Source: Pomphorhynchus laevis
Lineage: Eukaryota; Acanthocephala; Palaeacanthocephala; Echinorhynchida; Pomphorhynchidae
DNA length: 64,000 bases
Direction: 5' to 3'
Assembly (NCBI GenBank): GCA_012934845.2
Contig: WNNJ02000572.1
Coordinates: 1-64,000, forward strand
Under the pieces are notes generated by a model. That model saw only the letters and a program-made list of their open reading frames with translations, was not told the DNA's origin and made no database searches. Both the position numbers and the translations under genes were made by a program. Position 1 is the stretch's first letter. Each line of letters opens with the position of its first letter. Positions 45,441 through 55,719 of the stretch are shown here, piece by piece.

Positions 45441-46439
45441 CTATTTTCTTCCAATTCCAGCAGCAGTCGAAACAATGGCTGGCATGAAAATCCCATCCTC
45501 CACAAGTGAAACACGCTCGCCATATTTAGCCATCTTGCGATTTGAATGATAGTCGAATGTGGAACTGACAGTTTGGTGAGCATAGGATGGAGCTAAATGG
45601 TTAAAAACGCAAATGTCGACATAAGACCGCTCCATCCTACCCTCTGAAAACTTCATACACACAATGTCCATTCTCGCAGATCTATCCCTCGTTGTGGTGC
45701 TAGATGCAAACACTATACCCTCATCTACTGGTCGTAATTCCACTTCCCGATCCATGCGATCATACGCCTCACTTAGTATCGAGCCGATCGTGTCGCGTAT
45801 GGCGTTGTGTCTGATAATTGTTCCGCCGCCGACTCTACAAGAGAGTACATGTCTTAAGTTAAACACTTCTGAACATCGACAAATTCCCTTACTTTTAATT
45901 GGTATATTGTATCTTATCGCAAGTGCATCCAAAAACTGTTGCTTTTGTAAATAGAATCCAGACGGTTTCGAAGGAATATATGTCAACCAAATTGAGGCAT
46001 TCTTCTTTGCAGCATGCTGTATACTTCGAGCCATTTCTTCACTTGCATTTTCCAAAATTTGTTTCTTAAGTTGCTCGCATATATTCCGATTATTTTTCCG
46101 GTAACCATCACAAAGATCCTTTAGTATTTCCCCAATTTCAGAACTGTTACTATGAATAACGTTTGCATTCGCTATTAGGTGTGATTGTTTAAAAACCTCT
46201 TCTGCGTTGGCTGATGGATCTATTATGCCTAAACCTCCATCTCTGGCGGGTAGTTTAATAATATCTCGAAGCTCTAACGTTAACACTCCCAATCCCATAA
46301 TGCTCGGTATCAACTTCAGGAAAATATCATCAGCTAATCCTCTGAACCATGATAAACTTACTTTTGTAGTGCACACTAGATGTGTCCATTGAAACTGAAT
46401 CGTTCGTGTTAGCAATATATAAGCAGCATATGGATCCAA
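45441..46439 (-). CDS. REL-type LINE C-terminal region with zinc knuckle and endonuclease-like domain
   Basis: 332 residues. It starts in the thumb region (LLTRTIQFQWTHLVCTT), then LPARDGGLGIIDPSANAE. The finger GICRCSEVFNLRHVLSC (C-x-C, H-x-x-x-C) is near residues 195-211, followed by GGTIIRHNAIRDTIGSIL. A restriction-like endonuclease block reads DRSARMDIVCMKFSEG and SYVDICVFNHLAPSY near 255-285. The frame ends in STAAGIGRK; the related stub at 971-1198 continues longer, so this copy probably lost its last 60 or so residues to a stop. Confidence 0.72.
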   Translation of the reverse strand: MDPYAAYILLTRTIQFQWTHLVCTTKVSLSWFRGLADDIFLKLIPSIMGLGVLTLELRDIIKLPARDGGLGIIDPSANAEEVFKQSHLIANANVIHSNSSEIGEILKDLCDGYRKNNRNICEQLKKQILENASEEMARSIQHAAKKNASIWLTYIPSKPSGFYLQKQQFLDALAIRYNIPIKSKGICRCSEVFNLRHVLSCRVGGGTIIRHNAIRDTIGSILSEAYDRMDREVELRPVDEGIVFASSTTTRDRSARMDIVCMKFSEGRMERSYVDICVFNHLAPSYAHQTVSSTFDYHSNRKMAKYGERVSLVEDGIFMPAIVSTAAGIGRK

Positions 46440-46621
46440 GTCTGCTAAATCACAAAATGCTGTATCTGTACTCGCCAGGAGTTAATTGAACACATCACTT
46501 GACACTCACGATATGCATCACATCCGATAAATCCTCCCAAGACCTTGATACCATTATTAACCACTTTGACTCCTTCTTGCATAAGATATTTGGCTTCATT
46601 TGTCATAGTTTCGATCTTGTT

Positions 46622-47218
46622 TTAAAAACAGCATTTTGAAGCATTTATGTGAAATCCGAAGCTTTTACCAATCACTTTCAATAGATCCCATACTTGAGAC
46701 AACTCATGCGCACGGCCAATAAAAGTTGCATCATCTGCGTACCAAAGTTGGGTGACACCAGGTATTTTTTGTTTAATCTCTCCAATGATCGGTAAAGAAA
46801 CCGCTGCAAATGCAGCCATAGCCAAGAGGTCTCCTTTTGTTACCCCTTCTTCAGATAGAATTGTCTCCTCAGCAACAATTAGCAGTGATGGCTTCGAGTA
46901 AGTATTGATCAGGAGTGTCGTCATGGCAGGACAAATCGCGTTTATGTTTTTGAGCAACAAATCCCGATTGATACAATTGAAAGCGTTGTTGGCATCTACA
47001 GTTAATATGCAATATTCACTATTACTTTCAAGTATATCTCTTGCATTATGAATAATAGTATCGGTCCCACATTTCTGACCAGCACACATTTGTACTGCCC
47101 CAGCTACCTCCATCAATGTTGGTTTAATATATTTTAGCTGTGCCCTGGCTACTATGCGTCTCATAACTTCCCCTATACCGATAGGGCGTATTCCAGGAGA
47201 TTTGTCAAGAGGAACCAA
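46622..47218 (-). CDS. REL-type LINE reverse transcriptase core
   Basis: 198 residues: VPLDKSPGIRPIGIGEVM, RRIVARAQLKYIKP, AVQMCAGQKCGTDTIIHN, ILTVDANNAFNCINRDLL (motif with the catalytic Asp), EEGVTKGDLLAMAAFAAV in place of the PQG motif, and QLWYADDATFIGRA with YADD. SFGFHINASKCCF follows. The wording GIRPIGIGEVMRR is typical of the early-branching group of animal LINEs. It primes reverse transcription at the cut target. Confidence 0.75.
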   Translation of the reverse strand: MVPLDKSPGIRPIGIGEVMRRIVARAQLKYIKPTLMEVAGAVQMCAGQKCGTDTIIHNARDILESNSEYCILTVDANNAFNCINRDLLLKNINAICPAMTTLLINTYSKPSLLIVAEETILSEEGVTKGDLLAMAAFAAVSLPIIGEIKQKIPGVTQLWYADDATFIGRAHELSQVWDLLKVIGKSFGFHINASKCCF

Positions 47219-47881
47219 CCATTCATTGATCTCTGCTTTTGAAGAAATCGAGCTTCTGAAATTAGTTGGTCATACTTTTTTTCATTCCACATTATTATAC
47301 GTCGTTCTAAGGTTTTCCGACGATCACTAATTCGTCGCGAAGGAATCTGCTGCAGAATCAGCTGGCAATATACCGAAGAGAGGTGTAAGATGGAATCACA
47401 TTCTTTAGAATTTTCGTTAAACGATTTGATGTGTGAAGTTAAGGTTGCAATAAAATCTTTAGTAGCGTTACATCTAGGCAGAGTCATCAAGTTTGGAACC
47501 CAGTGAATAATTTCATAGAATGTTTCCATATACCAAGGTAAACGACGTATCGCATCCCGAGCAGTATGACCTGTCTGGTTCTCAACATTGTCACTAACTG
47601 CGTGAACGTGATTTTCACTATCATGCACATTTATTATCGATTTTACTTGAATGTGCTGCTGATTACAACAGTTCATTGTCACTAACTGCGTGAACGTGAT
47701 TTTCACTATCATGCACATTTATTATCGATTTTACTTGAATGTGCTGCTGATTACAACAGTTTGGTGCTGCGCAATTTGAGCAAGGAACTTTACTCTTGGC
47801 ACATTTGCACTTTTTGCACTTGGCCGCTTGCCCGTTGCAAGTACAACATCTTACAGTGTTGATTGGACGTCCTTTCGTCAT
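47173..47881 (-). pseudogene. REL-type LINE N-terminal region with Cys-rich module
   Basis: The frame opens MTKGRPINTVRCCTCNG, AAKCKKCKCAKSKVPC and SNCAAPNCCNQ: a dense zinc-binding-like module that nearly repeats the start of LINE 1 ORF1. It is followed by a region with IRRLPWYMETFYEIIHWV and MTLPRCNATKDFIATL that leads to the RT. Bases 47586-47673 are repeated directly at 47674-47761; because 88 is not a multiple of three, the frame is shifted between the two open pieces (47881-47663 and 47718-47173). Confidence 0.65.
47586..47761. repeat. 88-bp perfect tandem duplication inside the LINE
   Basis: Two adjacent copies (47586-47673, 47674-47761) appear identical by eye, which suggests a recent event after insertion, or an assembly artefact. 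Confidence 0.85.
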
Positions 47882-47890
47882 ACCTGTACA

Positions 47891-48540
47891 ATGCTTCGTT
47901 AGTATTACGAAATTCCAAGGCGTGTGTGTATGTTTATTGTGTGTTTTTGTAATTTGTGTGTGTTTAAGGTCTTAAATTTTTTTCTCTATAATAATATAAT
48001 AATATAATAATAACAGATATAATCTGTTTTGCTATAAAAATATATTAAGCACATAAAATATTAAAGACTTTTTGCATAGTTGTAAACAATTCTTATTATT
48101 CACACAATTATGAACAACCTGAATGTTTATTCTGTTTGTGAACCACCTCACCGTTTTTACGATCGTTAAAGAAATTGTAGCCTAACCCAACGGAACCGAT
48201 CACACTTTGGGACAATTTGACAAGTACATTGCTGTTGGGATATTTTATTTAGTGATTTATACTAAACTAACTACATTGATTTAAAACTTAGTCAAATTTT
48301 CTTCTTCTGATTGTCGAGTATTGTAACTAACTATAGCTTCCGTCCATGTCGTTTTTCATACTCATTTATGCTTATTTAATAGTTTTCAAAATATTGAAAT
48401 AACGGTAACATACAAAGTATTCTTGTTTATGTCTATACTCGGGGGGGGGAATAAAGCCTAAACAAGCATCGATAAAAACCAAATTGAACCCAAGACGCAA
48501 TCTTAAACGCGGATAAACCGAGAGTATCCGTTAACTATAC
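47891..48540. other. Unassigned stretch upstream of the REL-type LINE
   Basis: Contains GTGTGT-rich bases near 47925-47965, a short ATAATAATA run at 47988-48012 and a G9 run near 48442. No gene is seen. Confidence 0.4.
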
Positions 48541-48840
48541 TTGTTGACACTAAGAACGATAACATTTTACCTTTTTTACAAACAACAGCATGAAGAAACA
48601 GTTTCTTCTACTTTTGCCGTTAATCCCGTATGGAAGCGGGGTCAGTTTTTAATATACGATTTCTCGATTTCGCCAGGTTGTGGGCCATATCCGGGTGCAA
48701 TCGAACAGCTTTTAAATCACTTGCATCCTGGCACCGTCTTTGCTCCTAGAACCCTTGATTTTTCTCAGCAAAACCGGGTCGTATCCTGCTGCGTCGATTA
48801 CGGTGAACCCTCTACCTGTGTTTTTAGTTTGTAAGGACTT
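48541..48840. other. GC-richer island with an unassigned 97-residue ORF
   Basis: On the + strand 48541-48834 is open (TFAVNPVWKRGQFLIYDF, SPGCGPYPGAIEQLLNHL). On the minus strand part of the same DNA also reads sensibly (GRGFTVIDAAGYDPVLLR). Base composition differs from the AT-rich surroundings. I do not recognise either reading; it may be a transposon scrap. Confidence 0.3.
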
Positions 48841-49083
48841 GTATATTAAATTAGGATAGCTACGAAATCTTGAGTACGCCTCATAATCGGCATGTCACAA
48901 AGTCTGTCACCATGAGGGTGTTCGCATTTAACTCATCCCGCAGTTGGTTTACTGACAAGAGTTTCCATGTGCATCACGAGGAGGAACGTACATACCCCAT
49001 ATGACGAAACAGTTTGAAAAGGCAATTTTAATTAATGGCAACTATTTCAAGTACATCACCATGTCATTTAAAGCACTTTTAAA

Positions 49084-49351
49084 ATGGCTAGTGTTCTTGT
49101 TCAATTATCTGGAAATTCAGTAGTTGTAAAATACGAACAATGCAATGTCAAATACGAAGAAAATTCTTGGCAGTTGTTCGAATAGGTCTTCAAGAACTTC
49201 TTGGAAATTCACACCCAGGAATTACACGAGAAAGGTTCAGAAGCTATTAGAGAGTGGTATGGTGATGCGCTGCAATATGAGTATTATCAAGATTTACAGC
49301 ATTGACATGATACTGACATTACTGATGCCGCTATCAACAAGCAAGGTGAGT
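49084..49351 (+). other. Exon-like coding scrap, unassigned
   Basis: One + strand frame reads MASVLVQLSGNSVVVKYEQ and YEENSWQLFE, then a stop, then KNFLEIHTQELHEKGSEA and IREWYGDALQYEYYQDLQ, a second stop, and DITDAAINKQ followed by GTGAGT. The protein-like composition and the final GTGAGT suggest an old exon. The two stops make it a pseudogene piece or a chance frame. It lies upstream of NDUFV1 but does not resemble that protein. Confidence 0.25.
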
Positions 49352-50234
49352 TATCGCATATAAATGTGAAGGTTACGGAATAATGTTATTAGAGTAAATG
49401 GAAATACACGTTTAATTTGTCGTAACCGTTGAAACTCAATTGCTCTTGGGTTAAACACTTTAGAAGAAATTACCATGTAAATTATTTTCACCATGATTAC
49501 TTGCTATAACCCGAAATTAAATCATTGCATCTATGAGCATTACAATCCCATGTGAATTAGTTTTATATCTTATCGCGAATATCAGATAATTTTACACAAC
49601 AAACACGCACGTAAAGTACATTATATTTTAAATTTTCTAAAAAAATTAGAATAATATATTTCAAGCATTTGACTTCTGGAAGAAGCAAGGCATATCGGTT
49701 TTGTATTTCACTATTAAGCATTTAACAGAAACAGCTGTACGACCTAACGTAGCAAAAACGGTGTTTCTTGTGTTATATGAGATTGTTCACATAATCATAA
49801 ATAATCTCAATTGTTCACGATAGCTATGACAATTTCAAACATACCCAATTGTTTATAAATTGAATAAAGTGTAGAAATCATATCACCTAACTAAAGCTAC
49901 TTATTTCATAACATAAAAACATTGCAATGGAAATATATTAACCTTCGAATTTTTTAACTCAATTTTTATGAATCCGTTAATAACATACAGTGGGTTATTA
50001 TAAAAATGGGAGGTCATCAGGAGGAAGTGATTTGCAATCCAGTTTTGACCCTATTAAATAGCCCAACATAGCCGCGACAGTTAAATACAAACTAGTGATG
50101 TATTTTTCCTGATTTAATTTGATATCTAGCAAATACTTTATTGTACCACAAAGCATATTATTTATTATTCCTAAAATCTTTCCGCTTAAGAGTTTACATT
50201 TTTTATAATAATATTTTATTAATTTGTTTATATT

Positions 50235-50360
50235 TAATTATTTTCTGTCAAATTTTATTTTTATAGTAACCTAGATTTAAATATGTATTTATTAAATTAT
50301 TTAAATTATTTAAAATGAAACTAATATTACTACATCAAATTTTATTATCAAAATTTCATT
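50235..50360. repeat. Dispersed repeat shared with 61283-61420
   Basis: AATTTTATTTTTATAGTAAC and CTAG.TT.AAATATGTAT recur in the same order at 61283. Both copies lie upstream of Penelope-like ends at about 50740-50830 and 61750-61800, so the repeat is probably part of that element. Confidence 0.55.
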
Positions 50361-50519
50361 CTTAAAATTTCATTATTTAATGTATTATATTTTATATTAT
50401 ATGGTATGCATTCATACTAATGCAAAACTATGTTTCTCGTAAAATTAAATATGTCATTTTTAGGATATAAATTAAAGTAGTTTTTATTTATGTTAAATTG
50501 ATGTTCATATCTAGATATA

Positions 50520-51010
50520 TACCTTCTTTATTATTAATATTGGTTTTTTAAGAATGAGGCTATCTGGATAAATTTGTTCGCTTGTTGAATAAAAGTTATA
50601 GAATTAAATACACATATATCATCAATGTATCTGAACATATTTCATAGCTTTATTTAATTTAGATTTCCTTTTTACACAGTTATAAACAATTTCATATTCT
50701 ATAAAATATAATCCATATTCTATAAATTCATATTCTGTAATTTTTTGAAGATGCTAACAGTAGTTAACGAAATATCAAAAATAATTTCCTCTCTTCTTTG
50801 ATCTAGCTCCAATAATTATTTATTCTATAAAGTTTAAAAATAAGTCAGCTATAATTGAGCTACTATTACCTCCCATTGGAACACATTTTATTTGTCTAAA
50901 TATAGATGTCCCTACTTTTAAATAATTCTGTTTTATCAAAATATTTAAGACTTCTATTAATAAGGAGCCTTAATAAGGATTATCAACATATAGAAGGTGC
51001 TCTTACTATA
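50520..51010 (-). mobile_element. Penelope-like element RT fragment
   Basis: The minus strand reads LKYFDKTELFKVGTSIF, RQIKCVPMGGNSSSIIADL and LFLNFIE near 50960-50825, then after an interrupting stretch MFRYIDDICVFN near 50635-50600 and an EGIYLDMNI-like block near 50520. CVPMGG followed by S-IIADLF, and YIDD, are the two diagnostic RT blocks of Penelope-like elements (family knowledge). Between them, 50745-50835 carries the helix-and-GAAA end motif of the same group. Broken by several changes. Confidence 0.65.
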
Positions 51011-51250
51011 AAGGTTTATGTTGAGTACAAAGATTTATTATGTGTTTGCTTGTATTCTGAATTGCTGATATAATTCTATTCTGTAACAGCAATTCATGAT
51101 TCTTACCATAAAACCAAGAAAAATAAGTTACTTGATTAATCGATCGAGAATGTACGATTTTAATGTAATTCGCTAGTAACAATGCTTTGTGTAAATTAGT
51201 AAATTATTTTGATACGTTTGGATTAATTCATTACTTATTTTTATGTTCAG

Positions 51251-51340
51251 ACTACCTACGGTGGTTTAAGTGATAAAGACAGAATATTCACAAATCTGTA
51301 TGGTCGGCACGATCGATTTCTTGCTGGTGCCAAATCTAGG
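51251..51340 (+). CDS. NDUFV1: NDUFV1 exon: N-terminal segment
   Basis: 30 codons, phase 0 at both ends: [18 protein letters not shown] then [12 protein letters not shown]. This matches the start of the mature complex I 51-kDa subunit, which reads like ...[15 protein letters not shown]. The acceptor is TTATGTTCAG and the donor is GTAGCT. NDUFV1 binds NADH, FMN and one 4Fe-4S cluster at the tip of the matrix arm of NADH:ubiquinone oxidoreductase. The exon carrying the mitochondrial targeting peptide is not seen upstream. The following intron is only 79 bases. Confidence 0.9.
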
Positions 51341-51419
51341 GTAGCTATTAATATGATATTTAAGAATATAATGTTTGATTATGACTACTACCTACAAACA
51401 TATCTGATGTATATGTTAG

Positions 51420-51568
51420 GGTGATTGGTACAAAACTAAGGAAATTTTACTGAAAAGCAATCAATGGCTAATCGATGAAGTAAAAAAATCTGGACTTAGA
51501 GGACGTGGTGGTGCCGGGTTTTCTGTCGGTACAAAGTGGTCTTTTATGAATAGACCTTCAGACGGCCG
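51420..51568 (+). CDS. NDUFV1: NDUFV1 exon: NADH-binding glycine-rich loop
   Basis: [34 protein letters not shown] and [15 protein letters not shown], ending with two bases of an Arg codon. [10 protein letters not shown] is the glycine-rich nucleotide-binding loop of the 51-kDa subunit. Usual family wording at the next positions is PTG or PSG; here it is SVG, a modest change. The donor is GTAAGT. The next intron is 8075 bases and holds most of the repeats described at 52 to 59 kb. Confidence 0.95.
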
Positions 51569-52122
51569 GTAAGTTGATGAAGCAATCCTTAATGGAAAAT
51601 TGTATCCTATTTTCTTAGATATAATGCATTTAATGTTTATATAGAAATACATCAACTATGATGTGTTTTATTATAAACATTTGCTAGCTTTTAATTTCAA
51701 ACGTTTCTCTAAGTTTGGCATTGTATTGAAGCATTTTATGAAATTAGGAAATATTAGATAGTGCTTACTTATTAGACGACACGCATGAATTTCGTTTTGC
51801 TGAAATTAATTACATTACTCGTCGTCAAAACATATCTACACAATATTAATAGCGAAAATATATTATAACTTGTCAATATCAACTCTTTGATTTTTTTTGA
51901 AACATATTCAATCAGCTAAATTCTTTATTCTAAAGATCCATATAAAATCTTAATTTGATTTGATTAACGAGCGAAAGTATAACGACTGTTGTTAACTCTA
52001 ATTTCAAGAGCAGGTAGATATAATTTTGTATATTCGACTACTATCAGGAGTTTACACAGTAACGCATTGATTATTAATCTATTCTGTTTTCTTAACCCTT
52101 CACATTTTTTAAAAGTAGACTG

Positions 52123-52126
<4 letters not shown>

Positions 52127-52189
<63 letters not shown>
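52127..52189. repeat. (TA)n microsatellite
   Basis: About 62 bases of alternating TA, about 140 bp upstream of a Penelope-type foldback, as is also seen at 433-528. Confidence 0.95.
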
Positions 52190-52192
<3 letters not shown>

Positions 52193-52325
52193 TATTATTT
52201 ATAAACCAATATATATAAATTTTAAGTCAGAAAATGTCAGAAAATGCTGCCGTCATCAAATAAATTGAATGAGGAATACGACGGTGTGATAACATTTAAA
52301 TTTGAAGAAAGCTGACAAAGACCAT

Positions 52326-52497
52326 CGCAAAATTTATTTAATTGAATATTTCGATGCTTAGCTGGCATCATCTTCAGCAATTGTAATTTGCTTGAACACT
52401 TATAAATTTTCTTCTTTATACAAGTGTTCAAAGAAATTACAATTGCTGAAGATGATGCCAGCTAGGCATCGAAATATTCAATTAAATAAATTTTGCT
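52326..52497. mobile_element. Penelope-type foldback
   Basis: Arms of about 75 bp (52326-52400 and 52421-52497) are near-perfect reverse complements. The right arm reads GCTGAAGAT, then the 6-bp helix GATGCC/GGCATC with loop AGCTA, then GAAATATTC. This is the clearest example of the CTGAAGA-helix-GAAA pattern in the window. It sits in the NDUFV1 intron. Confidence 0.6.
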
Positions 52498-52756
52498 ATG
52501 GTTTTTGCTGTCGTCATCATTTTCAAATACAATAACGCTATTTTTTAAAAAGAGCATTTTTATATAATTGTAATTTATTTTTTCACCAATGCTAAATGCC
52601 TGGGATCCTACTATACGATTGAATGTATTAAAAATGAACACTCAGTGTATTTATATTTTGGATGTGTGGTGGGTTTTCCGTAATCGCTTTTTAAACTCGT
52701 TTCGACGTTTTTGGCAAGTTAAGTACATATCCTAACATAACACAGTGAAATAAAGA

Positions 52757-55715
52757 GGGCAATATCAAGAGAATAATATCAAGAAGGAAATATCAAGAGA
52801 ACAATATCAAGAGGGCAAATCAAGAGGTCAATATCAAGAGGGCAATATCAAGAGGGCAATATCACAAAAGAAATATCAATAAGTAATTTTCAAGAGGGCC
52901 ATATCAAGAGGGCAATTTCAAGAGAGCAATTTCAAGCGGGCAATTTCAAGAGTGTAATATCAAGAGGGCAATATCAAGAGGTCAATATCAATAGGTCAAT
53001 ATCAAGACAACTATATCAAGAGGGCAATACCAAGAGGGAAATATCAAGAGAGCTATATCAAGAGGGCAATATCAAGAGGGCAATATCAAGATGACAATAT
53101 CAAGATGACAATATCAAGAGGGCAATATCAAGAGGGCAATATCAAGAGGGCAATATCAAGAGGGCAATATCAAGAGGGCAATATCAAGAGGGCAATATCA
53201 AGAGGGCAATATCAAGAGGGCAATATCAAGAGGGCAATATCAAGAGGGCAATATCAAGAGGGCAATATCAAGAGGGCAATATCAAGAGGGCAATATCAAG
53301 AGGGCAATATCAAGAGGGCAATATCAAGAGGGCAATATCAAGAGGGCAATATCAAGAGGGCAATATCAAGAGGGCAATATCAAGAGGGCAATATCAAGAG
53401 GGCAATATCAAGAGGGCAATATCAAGAGGGCAATATCAAGAGGGCAATATCAAGAGGGCAATATCAAGAGGGCAATATCAAGAGGGCAATATCAAGAGGG
53501 CAATATCAAGAGGGCAATATCAAGAGGGCAATATCAAGAGGGCAATATCAAGAGGGCAATATCAAGAGGGCAATATCAAGAGGGCAATATCAAGAGGGCA
53601 ATATCAAGAGGGCAATATCAAGAGGGCAATATCAAGAGGGCAATATCAAGAGGGCAATATCAAGAGGGCAATATCAAGAGGGCAATATCAAGAGGGCAAT
53701 ATCAAGAGGGCAATATCAAGAGGGCAATATCAAGAGGGCAATATCAAGAGGGCAATATCAAGAGGGCAATATCAAGAGGGCAATATCAAGAGGGCAATAT
53801 CAAGAGGGCAATATCAAGAGGGCAATATCAAGAGGGCAATATCAAGAGGGCAATATCAAGAGGGCAATATCAAGAGGGCAATATCAAGAGGGCAATATCA
53901 AGAGGGCAATATCAAGAGGGCAATATCAAGAGGGCAATATCAAGAGGGCAATATCAAGAGGGCAATATCAAGAGGGCAATATCAAGAGGGCAATATCAAG
54001 AGGGCAATATCAAGAGGGCAATATCAAGAGGGCAATATCAAGAGGGCAATATCAAGAGGGCAATATCAAGAGGGCAATATCAAGAGGGCAATATCAAGAG
54101 GGCAATATCAAGAGGGCAATATCAAGAGGGCAATATCAAGAGGGCAATATCAAGAGGGCAATATCAAGAGGGCAATATCAAGAGGGCAATATCAAGAGGG
54201 CAATATCAAGATGACAATATCAAGAGGGCAATATCAAGAAGGCAATATCAAGAGGGTAATATCAAGGGGGCAATATCAAAAGCGCAATATCAAGAGGGCA
54301 ATATCAAGAGGGCAATATCAAGAGGGCAATATCAAGAGGGCAATATCAAGAGGGCAATATCAAGAGGGCAATATCAAGAGGGCAATATCAAGAGGGCAAT
54401 ATCAAGAGGGCAATATCAAGAGGGCAATATCAAGAGGGCAATATCAAGAGGGCAATATCAAGAGGGCAATATCAAGAGGGCAATATCAAGAGGGCAATAT
54501 CAAGAGGGCAATATCAAGAGGGCAATATCAAGAGGGCAATATCAAGAGGGCAATATCAAGAGGGCAATATCAAGAGGGCAATATCAAGAGGGCAATATCA
54601 AGAGGGCAATATCAAGAGGGCAATATCAAGAGGGCAATATCAAGAGGGCAATATCAAGAGGGCAATATCAAGAGGGCAATATCAAGAGGGCAATATCAAG
54701 AGGGCAATATCAAGAGGGCAATATCAAGAGGGCAATATCAAGAGGGCAATATCAAGAGGGCAATATCAAGAGGGCAATATCAAGAGGGCAATATCAAGAG
54801 GGCAATATCAAGAGGGCAATATCAAGAGGGCAATATCAAGAGGGCAATATCAAGAGGGCAATATCAAGAGGGCAATATCAAGAGGGCAATATCAAGAGGG
54901 CAATATCAAGAGGGCAATATCAAGAGGGCAATATCAAGAGGGCAATATCAAGAGGGCAATATCAAGAGGGCAATATCAAGAGGGCAATATCAAGAGGGCA
55001 ATATCAAGAGGGCAATATCAAGAGGGCAATATCAAGAGGGCAATATCAAGAGGGCAATATCAAGAGGGCAATATCAAGAGGGCAATATCAAGAGGGCAAT
55101 ATCAAGAGGGCAATATCAAGAGGGCAATATCAAGAGGGCAATATCAAGAGGGCAATATCAAGAGGGCAATATCAAGAGGGCAATATCAAGAGGGCAATAT
55201 CAAGAGGGCAATATCAAGAGGGCAATATCAAGAGGGCAATATCAAGAGGGCAATATCAAGAGGGCAATATCAAGAGGGCAATATCAAGAGGGCAATATCA
55301 AGAGGGCAATATCAAGAGGGCAATATCAAGAGGGCAATATCAAGAGGGCAATATCAAGAGGGCAATATCAAGAGGGCAATATCAAGAGGGCAATATCAAG
55401 AGGGCAATATCAAGAGGGCAATATCAAGAGGGCAATATCAAGAGGGCAATATCAAGAGGGCAATATCAAGAGGGCAATATCAAGAGGGCAATATCAAGAG
55501 GGCAATATCAAGAGGGCAATATCAAGAGGGCAATATCAAGAGGGCAATATCAAGAGGGCAATATCAAGAGGGCAATATCAAGAGGGCAATATCAAGAGGG
55601 CAATATCAAGAGGGCAATATCAAGAGGGCAATATCAAGAGGGCAATATCAAGAGGCAATGCCCAGTGGGCAATGCCATTACGCCAATATCAAGAGGGTAC
55701 TATCAAGAGGGTACT
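52757..55715. repeat. 14-bp minisatellite, about 3 kb
   Basis: The unit is GGGCAATATCAAGA. Degenerate units at 52757-53100 lead into two almost perfectly uniform blocks (about 53110-54210 and 54285-55650, together about 175 units), separated by a short variant patch at 54205-54290, with degenerate units again to about 55715. The unit has no stop in any + strand frame, and since 14 is not a multiple of three all frames cycle through the same 14-residue peptide ISRGQYQEGNIKRA. Long open frames across it are therefore trivial. It is intronic in NDUFV1. Confidence 0.97.
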
Positions 55716-55719
55716 TCCT

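Larger units (their letters stand above)
45210..47890 (-). mobile_element. REL-type LINE, minus strand, fairly complete
   Basis: This element runs from the Cys-rich N-terminus (47881) to a 3' end near 45210 (TTTGAGGCCCATTTGCGGG on the minus strand), which matches the stub at 845-1275. Three open pieces cover it: 47881-47173 (N-terminal), 47218-46622 (RT) and 46439-45441 (C-terminal). A stop-rich gap lies at 46440-46620, and an 88-bp tandem duplication breaks the N-terminal frame. Open frames this long imply a fairly young insertion. Confidence 0.78.
49352..51250. other. AT-rich stretch upstream of the first visible NDUFV1 exon
   Basis: Apart from the Penelope-like pieces at 50235-51010, no gene is seen. 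The first NDUFV1 coding exon (mitochondrial targeting peptide) should lie upstream of 51251, but I could not find it. The missing exon may be very short or lie further left. Confidence 0.35.

Noticed and set aside
45664-45954. 96-residue + strand open frame
   Set aside because: Antisense to the well-supported C-terminal domain of the REL-type LINE.
49084-49351. First coding exon of NDUFV1
   Set aside because: Two in-frame stops are present and there is no resemblance to the expected N-terminus; the reading is more like a decayed unrelated exon.
52757-55715. CRISPR-like array
   Set aside because: Units are contiguous 14-bp repeats with no unique spacers, and the context is a eukaryotic intron.
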